Positions 1-7,138 of a stretch of 10,741 bases of DNA are shown piece after piece. The translations under genes and the position numbers were made by a program. Below the pieces are notes generated by a model. It was not told the DNA's origin, did no database searches, and was given only the letters and a program-made list of their open reading frames with translations. Position 1 is the first letter of the stretch, and each line of letters opens with the position of its first letter. This DNA comes from Chitinophagaceae bacterium (GTDB lineage: Bacteria; Bacteroidota; Bacteroidia; Chitinophagales; Chitinophagaceae), in assembly GCA_025924755.1 (NCBI GenBank), contig JAICHT010000106.1:1-10741 (forward strand), in the 5' to 3' direction.

Positions 1-200
1 CTGAACTAATTACCAATATTGGAACTTTTATCAAACATAAAGCTGCACATCTCTATTACCAACCTTCTGCAATGCTTTTACCTTGTGCGTCATGCCGATT
101 TGATAATCTCTAACTGCTCAATATGCGACAGATCAGCGTTTTACTTTTTCTTTCTTTGTTTCTTTTTACCGTCTGTTACATTTTTGTGCAAATCTTATGC

Positions 201-238
201 AAATAAAAATAAAAAAGAGCTACATTCTTATATAGCCC
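201..238 (-). terminator. Rho-independent terminator of tRNA-Arg
   Basis: Read on the minus strand, GGGCTATA and TGTAGCTC form an 8-bp stem (two G-U wobbles) around a 6-base loop at 217-238. A run of six T follows at once, then more T-rich sequence down to about 201. It lies 14 bases past the tRNA 3' end, so it most likely ends the tRNA transcript. Confidence 0.75.
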
Positions 239-251
239 TTTGAATATCAAG

Positions 252-325
252 TGACCCCGCCAGGATTCAAACCTGGAACCTTCTGATCCGTAGTCAGATA
301 CTCTATTCAGTTGAGCTACGGGGCC
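252..325 (-). tRNA. tRNA-Arg, anticodon ACG
   Basis: A full 74-base cloverleaf can be folded on the minus strand. The acceptor is GGCCCCG with CGGGGTC (one G-U), the D stem is GCTC/GAGT, and the anticodon stem is TCTGA/TCAGA around loop CTACGGA. The T stem is CCAGG/CCTGG and the discriminator is A73. The loop gives anticodon ACG, which reads CGN arginine codons once A34 is deaminated to inosine by TadA. A20, the arginyl-tRNA synthetase identity base, is present in the D loop. The 3' CCA is not encoded, so it must be added enzymatically. The D loop has G18-A19 instead of G18-G19, and the T loop has T56 instead of C56 (see findings). No other tRNA adjoins it; it has its own promoter and terminator. 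Confidence 0.96.
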
Positions 326-338
326 ATTTTGTGGGATG

Positions 339-346
339 CAAAAATA
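339..346 (-). promoter_or_regulatory. Bacteroidota-type -7 element of the tRNA-Arg promoter
   Basis: The minus strand reads TATTTTTG, an exact match to the TAnnTTTG consensus used by the Bacteroidota primary sigma factor. It ends 13 bases before the tRNA 5' end, so transcription would start within a leader of roughly 7-10 bases. The -33 TTG partner is not convincing: TTTG motifs lie 14 and 25 bases upstream, neither at the usual distance of about 17-23. Confidence 0.5.
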
Positions 347-379
347 GGGGAAATTCAAAACAAATAAAAAGCAAATAAT

Positions 380-405
380 AAATCCTCATTTTTGAATGAG
401 GATTT
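380..405 (-). terminator. Hairpin terminator after the small exported protein gene
   Basis: Bases 380-390 and 395-405 are a perfect 11-bp inverted repeat with a 4-base loop. On the minus strand the hairpin comes 21 bases after the stop of the 62-residue gene. It is followed by T-rich sequence interrupted by A and G, so the U-tract is mediocre. The T-rich tail runs straight into the tRNA promoter region. Confidence 0.6.
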
Positions 406-426
406 ACCAGGTATGCCAACTACTTT

Positions 427-615
427 TTAATCTTTCTTGGCTTCGTGTTTAATCTTATATCCGCTGTGCTTCTTATGCTTTGGGTGAAAAACATTATGCA
501 CTTTTTGCGGAACAGTGCTGGTACGTTTTACTTTAGTTTTATGTTCAACAGCCTGTGCATTTGATACTGCAGCAAATGATAAGCTTACAAACAACAACAT
601 CAGGAGATTTTTCAT
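427..615 (-). CDS. Small exported Lys/His-rich basic protein, function unknown
   Basis: This 62-residue protein starts MKNLLMLLFV and has a clear Sec signal peptide: a basic start, a hydrophobic core to about residue 18, and a likely cut near the SNAQA segment at 18-22. The mature part is only about 40 residues. It holds eleven Lys, one Arg and six His against three acidic residues, with His/Lys repeats such as HPKHKKH. It has no Cys and no second hydrophobic segment, so a free periplasmic or secreted cationic peptide is likely. I do not recognise a named family. It starts at ATG 53 bases after the stop of the NagB/PIG-L gene, without a Shine-Dalgarno sequence, and is followed by a hairpin terminator. 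Binding of metal, nucleic acid or anionic envelope polymers would fit the composition, but nothing proves it. The signal peptide and terminator support a real gene. Confidence 0.75.
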   Translation of the reverse strand: MKNLLMLLFVSLSFAAVSNAQAVEHKTKVKRTSTVPQKVHNVFHPKHKKHSGYKIKHEAKKD

Positions 616-668
616 AATAGTTTTTTTATTGTTCAGTTTATATATGCAATACTAATACCAGATTCCTA

Positions 669-2579
669 TTAATAGTGCCAGCGTACAAATGCTTCCATCG
701 CCGCATATTGGGTTAATCCAAGCTGTGCATATAGGTTGGCCGTATTGGCATTTCGTTCTTCTGCCCGTTGCCAAAACTCTCTTGCATCACTACCCTGGAA
801 AGGAACCATATCTTTTTGGCTTTGATGAATAAAAATCCCATAACGCTTTTTTATTACCTGGTCCGGACTCATGGGTATGGCCATTTCAATTTCTTCAATA
901 TTCCATTCCTGCCAGGCACCTTTATACAACCAAAGCCAGCAATCGGCTATCCAGGGTTGATTTTGTTCTTTTAAACGCCTTAAGGCTTCAAACACTACAT
1001 CCAGGCAAACCTTATGCGTACCATGCGGATCGGCCAGGTCGCCGGCACAAAAAATTTGCTGCGGCTTAATTTCTTGTAGCAGTTCAAGTGTTATTTGCAC
1101 ATCGGCTTCGCTCATTGGCTTTTTCTCTACCGTTCCGGTTTCGTAAAAAGGAAGGTTTAGAAAATGAATATTGCTGTCTTTTAAACCTACATAGCGGCAG
1201 GTAGCCTTAGCTTCACCCCGGCGTATCAATCCCTTAATAGCCCGGATTTGAGGCGTATCCATCTGGTCGGATTTTTTGCGGGATAAATAGCTGCTTACTT
1301 TTTTAAGAATATCGTTTGATGTTTTCGTATCAATACCGGCAATTTCTTCAAAGCCTACGGCAAAATCCAGGAAACGGGTTACAAATTCGTCGGTAACCGC
1401 AATATTGCCCGAGGTTTGATAAGCCACATGCACATCGTGTCCCTGGTCGTGCAGGCGCTGAAAAGTGCCTCCCATACTAATAATATCATCATCGGGGTGC
1501 GGAGAAAAAATGACCACTTTTTTAGGATATGGAGAGGATCGTTCGGGGTGCGCCGGAATTACTGCATTGGGTTTTCCACCCGGCCATCCGGTAATAGAAT
1601 CTCGAAGCATATAATACACCTGCAGGTTAATTTCATACACATCGCCTTTTTCTACAACCAGGTCGGCCAGGCCATAGTCATTATAGTCAGTGCTGGTTAA
1701 TGAAAGCACGGGCTTCTTTAATTTGAGCGCCATATTAACAACCGCTTTCTTTATCATTTTAGGCGTCCACTCGGTATCGCCTGTAAGCCAGGGCGATTTA
1801 TTGCGGGTTAAATCTGCGGCCGCAGCTTCATCTAAAACAAATAAACAATCGCTGTGTTGTTGCAACAAACTGGCAGGGATCAACTCTGTCATCGGTTCTT
1901 CTACTGCCTTTTGCACTACGGGTGCTTTTGCCGGTCCCCATGCCAATAAGATGATTTTACGGGCCTTTAATATAGTGCTGATACCCATCGTAATTGCCAG
2001 GCGTGGCACTTCGGCTATGGTGGCAAACTCAAACGAATTGGCTAACCGGGTAGAGTTTTCTAAATTAATTAAACGGGTTTTGGAATAAATGCTGGAGCGT
2101 GGTTCATTAAAACCAATATGCCCGTTGTTACCAATACCTAATATTTGCAAATCAATACCTCCCGCATCTTCTATTTGCTGCTCATATTCGGCACCGTGTT
2201 TTTTTATTTCTTCTTTGGGTAAATCGCTGTTGGGCAGGTGAATATTAGCCGGATCTATATCTATGTGGTCAAATAAATTCCGGTGCATATAAGAGTGATA
2301 GCTTTGAAAAGCCGTACGGTCAATAGGGTAATATTCATCCAGGTTAAAAGTGATTACATTCTTAAAACTCAGGCCTTCTTCCCGGTGCATGCGTACCAGC
2401 TCGCTATAAAGTGTTTTGGGTGTAGAGCCAGTAGCTAAGCCCAATACGCACATTTCTTTTTTCTGTTGTTTTTCTTTTATGAGCTGCGCAATGGTCTGGG
2501 CTACAAAGCGGGAACCTTCTATAAGATCAGGAAAGATGGTACACGAAATCTTTTCAAATGAATCAACCATACTAATCAT
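669..2579 (-). CDS. nagB: Glucosamine-6-phosphate deaminase fused to a PIG-L (LmbE) deacetylase domain
   Basis: This is a 636-residue cytoplasmic two-domain protein without a signal peptide. Residues about 15-260 are NagB, which converts glucosamine-6-phosphate to fructose-6-phosphate and ammonia. The phosphate loop GLATGSTP (47-54), NLDEYY with the general base Asp81, and GNNGHIGFNEP (150-160) with His154 and Glu159 are intact. Asn152 replaces the Asp141 of E. coli, but B. subtilis NagB also has Asn there. The allosteric Lys160 of E. coli corresponds to Ile171, so GlcNAc-6-P activation is doubtful. After a linker (about 260-350), residues 353-636 form a PIG-L-type zinc N-deacetylase: HPDDD at 361-365 (His361 and Asp364 as metal ligands, Asp363 as base) and HGTH at 519-522. 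Single-domain NagB has about 240-270 residues, so this is a genuine fusion. ATG at 2579 is used; Met4 is an alternative. It lies 181 bases downstream of the GH20 gene. Confidence 0.92.
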   Translation of the reverse strand: MISMVDSFEKISCTIFPDLIEGSRFVAQTIAQLIKEKQQKKEMCVLGLATGSTPKTLYSELVRMHREEGLSFKNVITFNLDEYYPIDRTAFQSYHSYMHRNLFDHIDIDPANIHLPNSDLPKEEIKKHGAEYEQQIEDAGGIDLQILGIGNNGHIGFNEPRSSIYSKTRLINLENSTRLANSFEFATIAEVPRLAITMGISTILKARKIILLAWGPAKAPVVQKAVEEPMTELIPASLLQQHSDCLFVLDEAAAADLTRNKSPWLTGDTEWTPKMIKKAVVNMALKLKKPVLSLTSTDYNDYGLADLVVEKGDVYEINLQVYYMLRDSITGWPGGKPNAVIPAHPERSSPYPKKVVIFSPHPDDDIISMGGTFQRLHDQGHDVHVAYQTSGNIAVTDEFVTRFLDFAVGFEEIAGIDTKTSNDILKKVSSYLSRKKSDQMDTPQIRAIKGLIRRGEAKATCRYVGLKDSNIHFLNLPFYETGTVEKKPMSEADVQITLELLQEIKPQQIFCAGDLADPHGTHKVCLDVVFEALRRLKEQNQPWIADCWLWLYKGAWQEWNIEEIEMAIPMSPDQVIKKRYGIFIHQSQKDMVPFQGSDAREFWQRAEERNANTANLYAQLGLTQYAAMEAFVRWHY

Positions 2580-2650
2580 GCTTTTAAGTTTACAATTTTA
2601 TATTAGATTTTAAGGGTAGGATATACAAAACTATTTTGTTTAATCAATAT

Positions 2651-2694
2651 GCTTTATCGGTTGCTGCAGCACCATAGTGCGTCGCAACGAAAGC
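2651..2694. repeat. Imperfect inverted repeat (long hairpin) between GH20 and nagB genes
   Basis: GCTTT (2651-2655) pairs with AAAGC (2690-2694), GTTGC (2660-2664) with GCAAC (2684-2688), and GCAC (2669-2672) with GTGC (2677-2680) around a 4-base loop. Small internal loops separate the three helices. No U-tract follows on either strand, so it is not a standard terminator. It lies downstream of the GH20 stop and 72 bases upstream of the nagB start. Confidence 0.55.
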
Positions 2695-2721
2695 TTTATA
2701 GCAGCTATATTGCTGTATAAA
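2695..2721. repeat. Second hairpin abutting the first, same intergenic region
   Basis: TTTATA (2695-2700) and CAGC (2702-2705) pair with GCTG (2712-2715) and TATAAA (2716-2721). This gives ten base pairs with a single bulged G at 2701 and a 6-base loop. It begins at the base right after the first inverted repeat, so the two would stack end to end. There is no U-tract. Confidence 0.55.
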
Positions 2722-2760
2722 TAAAATGACCAAAGTTGTTATACCTATTCTACGCTGCAT

Positions 2761-5028
2761 TTAATTCACTTCTATTTCATCTATAAACATCCAAGGTTGC
2801 TCACCTGCGCTTTTTTTACCTTCCGGAATAGCAGCCAGCGGATGTACCACCACTTTTACATAACGGGTGTTGCTCTTATCAAAATTAATAGTAAAATTTC
2901 CGGTAGGGCCGGCATCCTGCACAAAAGCATCTGAGGTTGCAAGCGATTTAAAATTGGTTCCATCTGTTGATGCCAATACTTCTACCGATTTTGGCGGATA
3001 TACCTGGCTGCTGCCTTTACTGATAGCGTGCACAATAACCTGTGATATGCTTTGTGCCGAGCCTAAGTCAATAATAGCGGCCAAATCGGTTCCCTTATAC
3101 CCGATAAATTCTTTAGCATGCGTTACGCCTGCTGTATTTTGAATACCATCTACTAAGGTAAAAGCTCCATTGCCCGGATAATATTTTGCCGGTGGTTCTG
3201 CCAGCGTAATTTTCTTCCCGGTTGCTTTGTTAAACGCCACGTTTATGGTAATTGAATCCATAAGCTTTGTGCCTTTATAATACATGCCTGTCAGGCCTTC
3301 GGTATTTTTTACCAATATGGGTGTCGTGTAATTTTTAGGGTAGTGCTTGCCGCTTTCTGCATACAATAATTTCCCGGTGGAGTCATTGGTTTCCATCTTT
3401 ATCAATATGCCTTTATAATTGGCAGAAGGCAATATGCTGTAATTGATATCATAATAGGCATTGCTGTAATGTACCTTCCACAAATCGTAGCGCTTGAATT
3501 GTGCCGGTAATCTTTTTTGAAAGTCGGACCAGCTCTTTTTTTCGGGTGCTGTCCAAAGCACTTCACTTAACGCACTCATACGTGGAAAAATCATATACTC
3601 CACTTTGCTGGGATACGCCATATACTCAGTCCATACATTGGCCTGCGCACCCATTATGTATTTAGCTTCTTCAGCATTTAATTCTTTTGGTATCGGTTCA
3701 TAATTATACACAGTTTGCAGTGGCAAATAGCCTCCAATAGTTACTGAATCTTCTTTAGTGCTCTGCGAATGATCGAAGTACACATAAGTGCCGGGCGTCA
3801 TTATTACTTTATGATGTTGCTGCGCTGCTGCAATGCCGCCTTCTTCGCCGCGCCAGCTCATTACAGTGGCTTTGGGCGCCAGTCCACCTTCCAGTATTTC
3901 ATCCCAACCAATAATTTGCCGGCCTTTGCTGTTTAGATATTTTTCAATCCGCTGAATAAAATAACTCTGCAACTCATGTTCATCTTTCAGGCCTTCTGCT
4001 TTGATTCTGGCCTGGCACAATGGGCATTTTTTCCAGTTGGTTTTCGGACATTCGTCCCCGCCAATATGGATGTATTTTGAAGGGAATAATGTCATCACTT
4101 CATCCAGTACATCCTGCAAAAACATAAAGGTAGAATCGTTGCCGGCACAAAACACATTATCAAAAACGCCCCAGGTTTCCTCCACTTTATAAGGGCCCGT
4201 TCCGGGACAACCCAGCCAAGGATAAGAAGTTAAAGCGGCTTCTGCATGGCCGGGCATTTCTATTTCGGGTATGATAGTAATATAGCGGTCGGCTGCATAT
4301 TGTACTACTTCTTTAATCTCATCCTGGGTATAAAATCCGCCATACGGAATGCTGTCGTTGCCCGTGCCGGGATAATGCCCAATAATAGTTCCCTTGCGAT
4401 AAGCTCCTACTTCTGTGAGCCTTGGATATTTTTTTATTTCAATTCTCCATCCCTGGTCTTCCGTTAAATGCCAGTGGAAGTAGTTCATTTTATGAAGTGC
4501 CAGGTAATCAATATATTTCTTAACAAAAGAAACCGGGAAGAAGTGGCGACCCACATCCAAATGCATACCGCGGTATGCAAAGCGGGGCGCATCTTGTATA
4601 GCAACTGCTTTAATAACGAGTTGTGTATTCTTAATAACCGGTAATAACTGTATCAACGATTGTATGCCGTAAAATGTACCTATATGCGTAGCGCCTTCAA
4701 TAGTAACACCTTCCTTAATCACGTTCAGCGAGTAGGAATCTATCGCCGAATCAGTAACTGTATTTTTAGTGGAAAGCCGGATGTAATTTTTTGACGCCTG
4801 CTTATCTACATTTAATTTAAACCCATAAACATCCTGCAAATAATCATTTAAAAAATCAGCCGCTTTCGTGTCTTCTTCATCGTTAACAGCAATGACAGTT
4901 TTTTTGCTGATAATAAAGTTCCCGGGTTTTACCTGCAAGGAGGCAGGTTTGGGTATGATATTGATTTGCTGGGAAAAAGAAGAAAAAGAAAATAACAGGA
5001 CAGTACATAGCATTACTATGTTGCGCAT
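2761..5028 (-). CDS. Secreted GH20 beta-N-acetylhexosaminidase with C-terminal carbohydrate-binding-like domain
   Basis: This 755-residue exo-enzyme removes terminal beta-linked GlcNAc or GalNAc from chitooligosaccharides or glycans. Residues 1-19 are a Sec signal peptide ending SFSSFSQ; Cys8 is not in a lipobox. The GH20b domain is at about 22-145. The catalytic TIM barrel, about 150-500, holds the substrate Arg in DVGRHF (156-163), HWHLTEDQGWRIEI (185-198), PGHAEA (259-264), and the catalytic pair Asp325-Glu326 in HIGGDEC. Further conserved sites are GWDEI (374-378), SWRG (391-394) and NVWTEY (464-469). Asp-Glu is the substrate-assisted pair of this family. A linker domain (about 530-615) leads to a beta-rich F5/8 (discoidin, CBM32-like) segment at about 620-755. 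Cysteines at 327, 335 and 338 cluster just after the active site. ATG at 5028 gives the signal peptide directly. The gene is separated from its upstream neighbour by a terminator, so it probably has its own promoter. Confidence 0.95.
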   Translation of the reverse strand: MRNIVMLCTVLLFSFSSFSQQINIIPKPASLQVKPGNFIISKKTVIAVNDEEDTKAADFLNDYLQDVYGFKLNVDKQASKNYIRLSTKNTVTDSAIDSYSLNVIKEGVTIEGATHIGTFYGIQSLIQLLPVIKNTQLVIKAVAIQDAPRFAYRGMHLDVGRHFFPVSFVKKYIDYLALHKMNYFHWHLTEDQGWRIEIKKYPRLTEVGAYRKGTIIGHYPGTGNDSIPYGGFYTQDEIKEVVQYAADRYITIIPEIEMPGHAEAALTSYPWLGCPGTGPYKVEETWGVFDNVFCAGNDSTFMFLQDVLDEVMTLFPSKYIHIGGDECPKTNWKKCPLCQARIKAEGLKDEHELQSYFIQRIEKYLNSKGRQIIGWDEILEGGLAPKATVMSWRGEEGGIAAAQQHHKVIMTPGTYVYFDHSQSTKEDSVTIGGYLPLQTVYNYEPIPKELNAEEAKYIMGAQANVWTEYMAYPSKVEYMIFPRMSALSEVLWTAPEKKSWSDFQKRLPAQFKRYDLWKVHYSNAYYDINYSILPSANYKGILIKMETNDSTGKLLYAESGKHYPKNYTTPILVKNTEGLTGMYYKGTKLMDSITINVAFNKATGKKITLAEPPAKYYPGNGAFTLVDGIQNTAGVTHAKEFIGYKGTDLAAIIDLGSAQSISQVIVHAISKGSSQVYPPKSVEVLASTDGTNFKSLATSDAFVQDAGPTGNFTINFDKSNTRYVKVVVHPLAAIPEGKKSAGEQPWMFIDEIEVN

Positions 5029-5099
5029 GACAATACATTTAGTTAGAACGCCAAATTAAGCCATTGTAAAATGTTTACCCAAACTGTTTTTATCAATTT

Positions 5100-5137
5100 A
5101 AAAAAAAGTCCCGGTAAATAGTACCAGGACTTTTTTT
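5100..5137 (-). terminator. Strong terminator after the CocE/AEH-type hydrolase gene
   Basis: AAAAAAAGTCC (5101-5111) pairs with GGACTTTTTTT (5127-5137). An inner GGTA/TACC helix sits beyond one C-A mismatch, around a 5-base loop. The A and T runs make it symmetric, so it can work both ways. Its main job is to end the minus-strand transcript whose stop lies 13 bases upstream, insulating the GH20 gene. Confidence 0.88.
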
Positions 5138-5150
5138 AAGAAATGTTTTA

Positions 5151-7055
5151 TTATTTCAATATAGGCAAGCTAATATTGGATGCATGAGCCGCATCATGAT
5201 AAATTTTTATAGTAGCCTTTTGAAAATCGGCAGCAGCGGCATGATAAATGTCCACATACTTTTGCGGATTACGATCCACTAATGGAAACCAGGTGCTTTG
5301 TACCTGCACCATAATGCGATGCCCTTTCTTAAAAGTATGTGCAATATCAGCCAGTTTAAATTTCACCCTATCCACTTTATTAGGTACAAATGGCTCCGGC
5401 TTTTCATAGCTGTTTCGATATCGGCCTCTGAAAATCTCCCCATGCACCAGCATTTCATAACCACCCATGGGATATATTCTTACCGGGTCTGCCGGGTCGT
5501 AAATGTCTACTTTATTGTACGATAAACTATCGGGAAATACATCAATAATTTTCACTACAAAATCAGCATCTGTAGTAGATATACTGGTAAATAAATCGGC
5601 GACTACGTTACCCGTCACCGTTACGTCTTGAGGCAATATATTCGTTTGAAAATCCAGTACATCGGGCCTGCGGGACGCAAAGCGCTGGTCATCGGTCATG
5701 TAGTTACGGGTACGATTAAAATGCACTTCTTCCGTATAAGGTACCGGCTTATTAGGATCGCTGGTGTATTCGCTAAAACTATTGTTGCCCACTGGCTTAT
5801 TCCAGCCCAAACCTTCGTTGCCCTGAAGGTATAATATACGGTTCTGGGTTCCGGTTGGAGGCCATTGATTAAATTGTTTCCATTCATTTTGCCCTGTAAT
5901 AAAAACGGTGGCTTCGGCTATATCCGGTGCATTTCCTTCTCCTTTTAAATAGTAGTTGAAGAAAGGAATTTCAATATGCTGCTGGTACCACTCGGATGTA
6001 TTGGAGTTAAAATGAACATTGCCTAAATGAGTGCCATCATTGCTGGCCCACTGTCCATGATACCAGGGACCCATTACAATTTTATTGAAATCTTTTCCTA
6101 CATTATTTTGTTCCGCTGCCCGGTAAGCATTCCAGGCACCCCAATTATCCTCTGCATCAAAATTTCCACCAACCCATAGCATAGCCGGTTTTAAATTTTT
6201 TGTGGCATTTCGTGCATCTCTTGCCTGCCAAAACGCATCATAGTTAGGATGGTTCATCAGGTCTTTCCAAAAGGCCACGCTATCACCCATCAATTTAGTT
6301 AGTCCGGCTAATGACCGGGCTTGTAAATAGAATTTATAGTTGTCATGGATATTATAACCAATGGTATGTGGAAGTGCAGAAGTGGGCTTCGGGTGCGGCT
6401 GTCCAAAACCAGAACCTAAGGCCGAATAAAAGTCAAACGCATCCATTTGAAAAAAAGCGCCGTTATGATGAAAATCATCGCCAATAAACCAGTTGGTAAC
6501 TGGCGCCTGGGGGCTCACTGCTTTTAATGCCGGGTGATTGCTGGCGGCAGCCATTGTAGAATAAAAGCCTGGATAAGAAATGCCAAACACACCTACCTTG
6601 CCGTTATTACCCGGCAGGTTTTTTACCATCCAGTCAATTGCATCATAGGTATCGCTGGATTCGTCAATTTGATTACCCGTTTTTGCGGCATTAAATGGCC
6701 GTACATTTTCAAAGTCTCCTTCGCTCATCCATCGGCCTCTTACATCCTGCGTTACCATAATATAGCCTTCGCGGAAATAGGTTTTTTCGTAGCTGTACCA
6801 ATAGGGTTTAAATTGATCTTCTCCATATGGGGCACAGCTATACGGCGTCCTGGTCATTAAGATCGGGTGTTTCTGTGAGCTGTCTTTCGGTATGTAAATG
6901 GAAGTAAACAGTTTTACTCCATCCCGCATCGGAATGTATTGTTCTATTTTATAATAATGATCTTTTATCCAGGTACTGTCAGCAGCAGAATCCTGCGCAA
7001 ACGAGTGTAGTACAAATAAAAAAGAAAGGAGGTAAATGCATAGTTTTTTTCTCAT
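5151..7055 (-). CDS. Secreted CocE/NonD family serine hydrolase resembling alpha-amino-acid ester hydrolase
   Basis: This is a 634-residue alpha/beta hydrolase of the X-Pro dipeptidyl-peptidase S15 / CocE superfamily, with a Sec signal peptide ending SFAQ (residues 17-21). The nucleophile Ser160 lies in GISYPG, the GxSYxG motif of alpha-amino-acid ester hydrolases (AEH). Asp300 and His333 (GPWYH) complete the triad. In Xanthomonas citri AEH the triad is Ser174-Asp307-His340, and the cluster that binds the free alpha-amino group is Asp208-Glu309-Asp310. Here Asp194, Glu302 and Asp303 fall at the same offsets. The C-terminal part (about 400-634) is the jellyroll domain. Length matches AEH (about 615-665). 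Likely role: hydrolysis of esters or amides with a free N-terminal amino acid, in the periplasm or outside. It follows the second pirin gene after 83 bases without a visible terminator, and ends at a strong one. Substrate is unproven; cocaine-esterase or glutaryl-acylase activity is less likely given the acidic cluster. Confidence 0.88.
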   Translation of the reverse strand: MRKKLCIYLLSFLFVLHSFAQDSAADSTWIKDHYYKIEQYIPMRDGVKLFTSIYIPKDSSQKHPILMTRTPYSCAPYGEDQFKPYWYSYEKTYFREGYIMVTQDVRGRWMSEGDFENVRPFNAAKTGNQIDESSDTYDAIDWMVKNLPGNNGKVGVFGISYPGFYSTMAAASNHPALKAVSPQAPVTNWFIGDDFHHNGAFFQMDAFDFYSALGSGFGQPHPKPTSALPHTIGYNIHDNYKFYLQARSLAGLTKLMGDSVAFWKDLMNHPNYDAFWQARDARNATKNLKPAMLWVGGNFDAEDNWGAWNAYRAAEQNNVGKDFNKIVMGPWYHGQWASNDGTHLGNVHFNSNTSEWYQQHIEIPFFNYYLKGEGNAPDIAEATVFITGQNEWKQFNQWPPTGTQNRILYLQGNEGLGWNKPVGNNSFSEYTSDPNKPVPYTEEVHFNRTRNYMTDDQRFASRRPDVLDFQTNILPQDVTVTGNVVADLFTSISTTDADFVVKIIDVFPDSLSYNKVDIYDPADPVRIYPMGGYEMLVHGEIFRGRYRNSYEKPEPFVPNKVDRVKFKLADIAHTFKKGHRIMVQVQSTWFPLVDRNPQKYVDIYHAAAADFQKATIKIYHDAAHASNISLPILK

Positions 7056-7138
7056 GATGTAACGTTGTGAAGTAACTAAATTATTGATAAATCACATCAA
7101 AGAAAAAAGTAAATACTAACAGCTTTTTGTGACGCACA

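Noticed and set aside
19..243. Plus-strand reading frame of 74 codons at the left edge
   Set aside because: It has a TTG start, low-complexity Phe/Leu/Ser composition and no recognisable motif, and it runs into the tRNA terminator. Bases 1-200 hold nothing I can support on either strand.
176..358. Minus-strand reading frame of 60 codons
   Set aside because: It reads through tRNA-Arg; an open frame across a tRNA is a coincidence.
1690..2088. 132-codon plus-strand frame opposite the NagB domain
   Set aside because: It lies wholly antisense to a well-conserved gene and its product resembles no family; it is a shadow frame.
669..2579. Loss of a catalytic Asp in NagB (Asn152 where E. coli has Asp141)
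   Set aside because: The B. subtilis type of NagB also has Asn at this position, so it is a normal family variant.
6534..6860. 108-codon plus-strand frame opposite the CocE/AEH-type gene
   Set aside because: It is antisense to the conserved region that includes the nucleophile motif, with no signature of its own.
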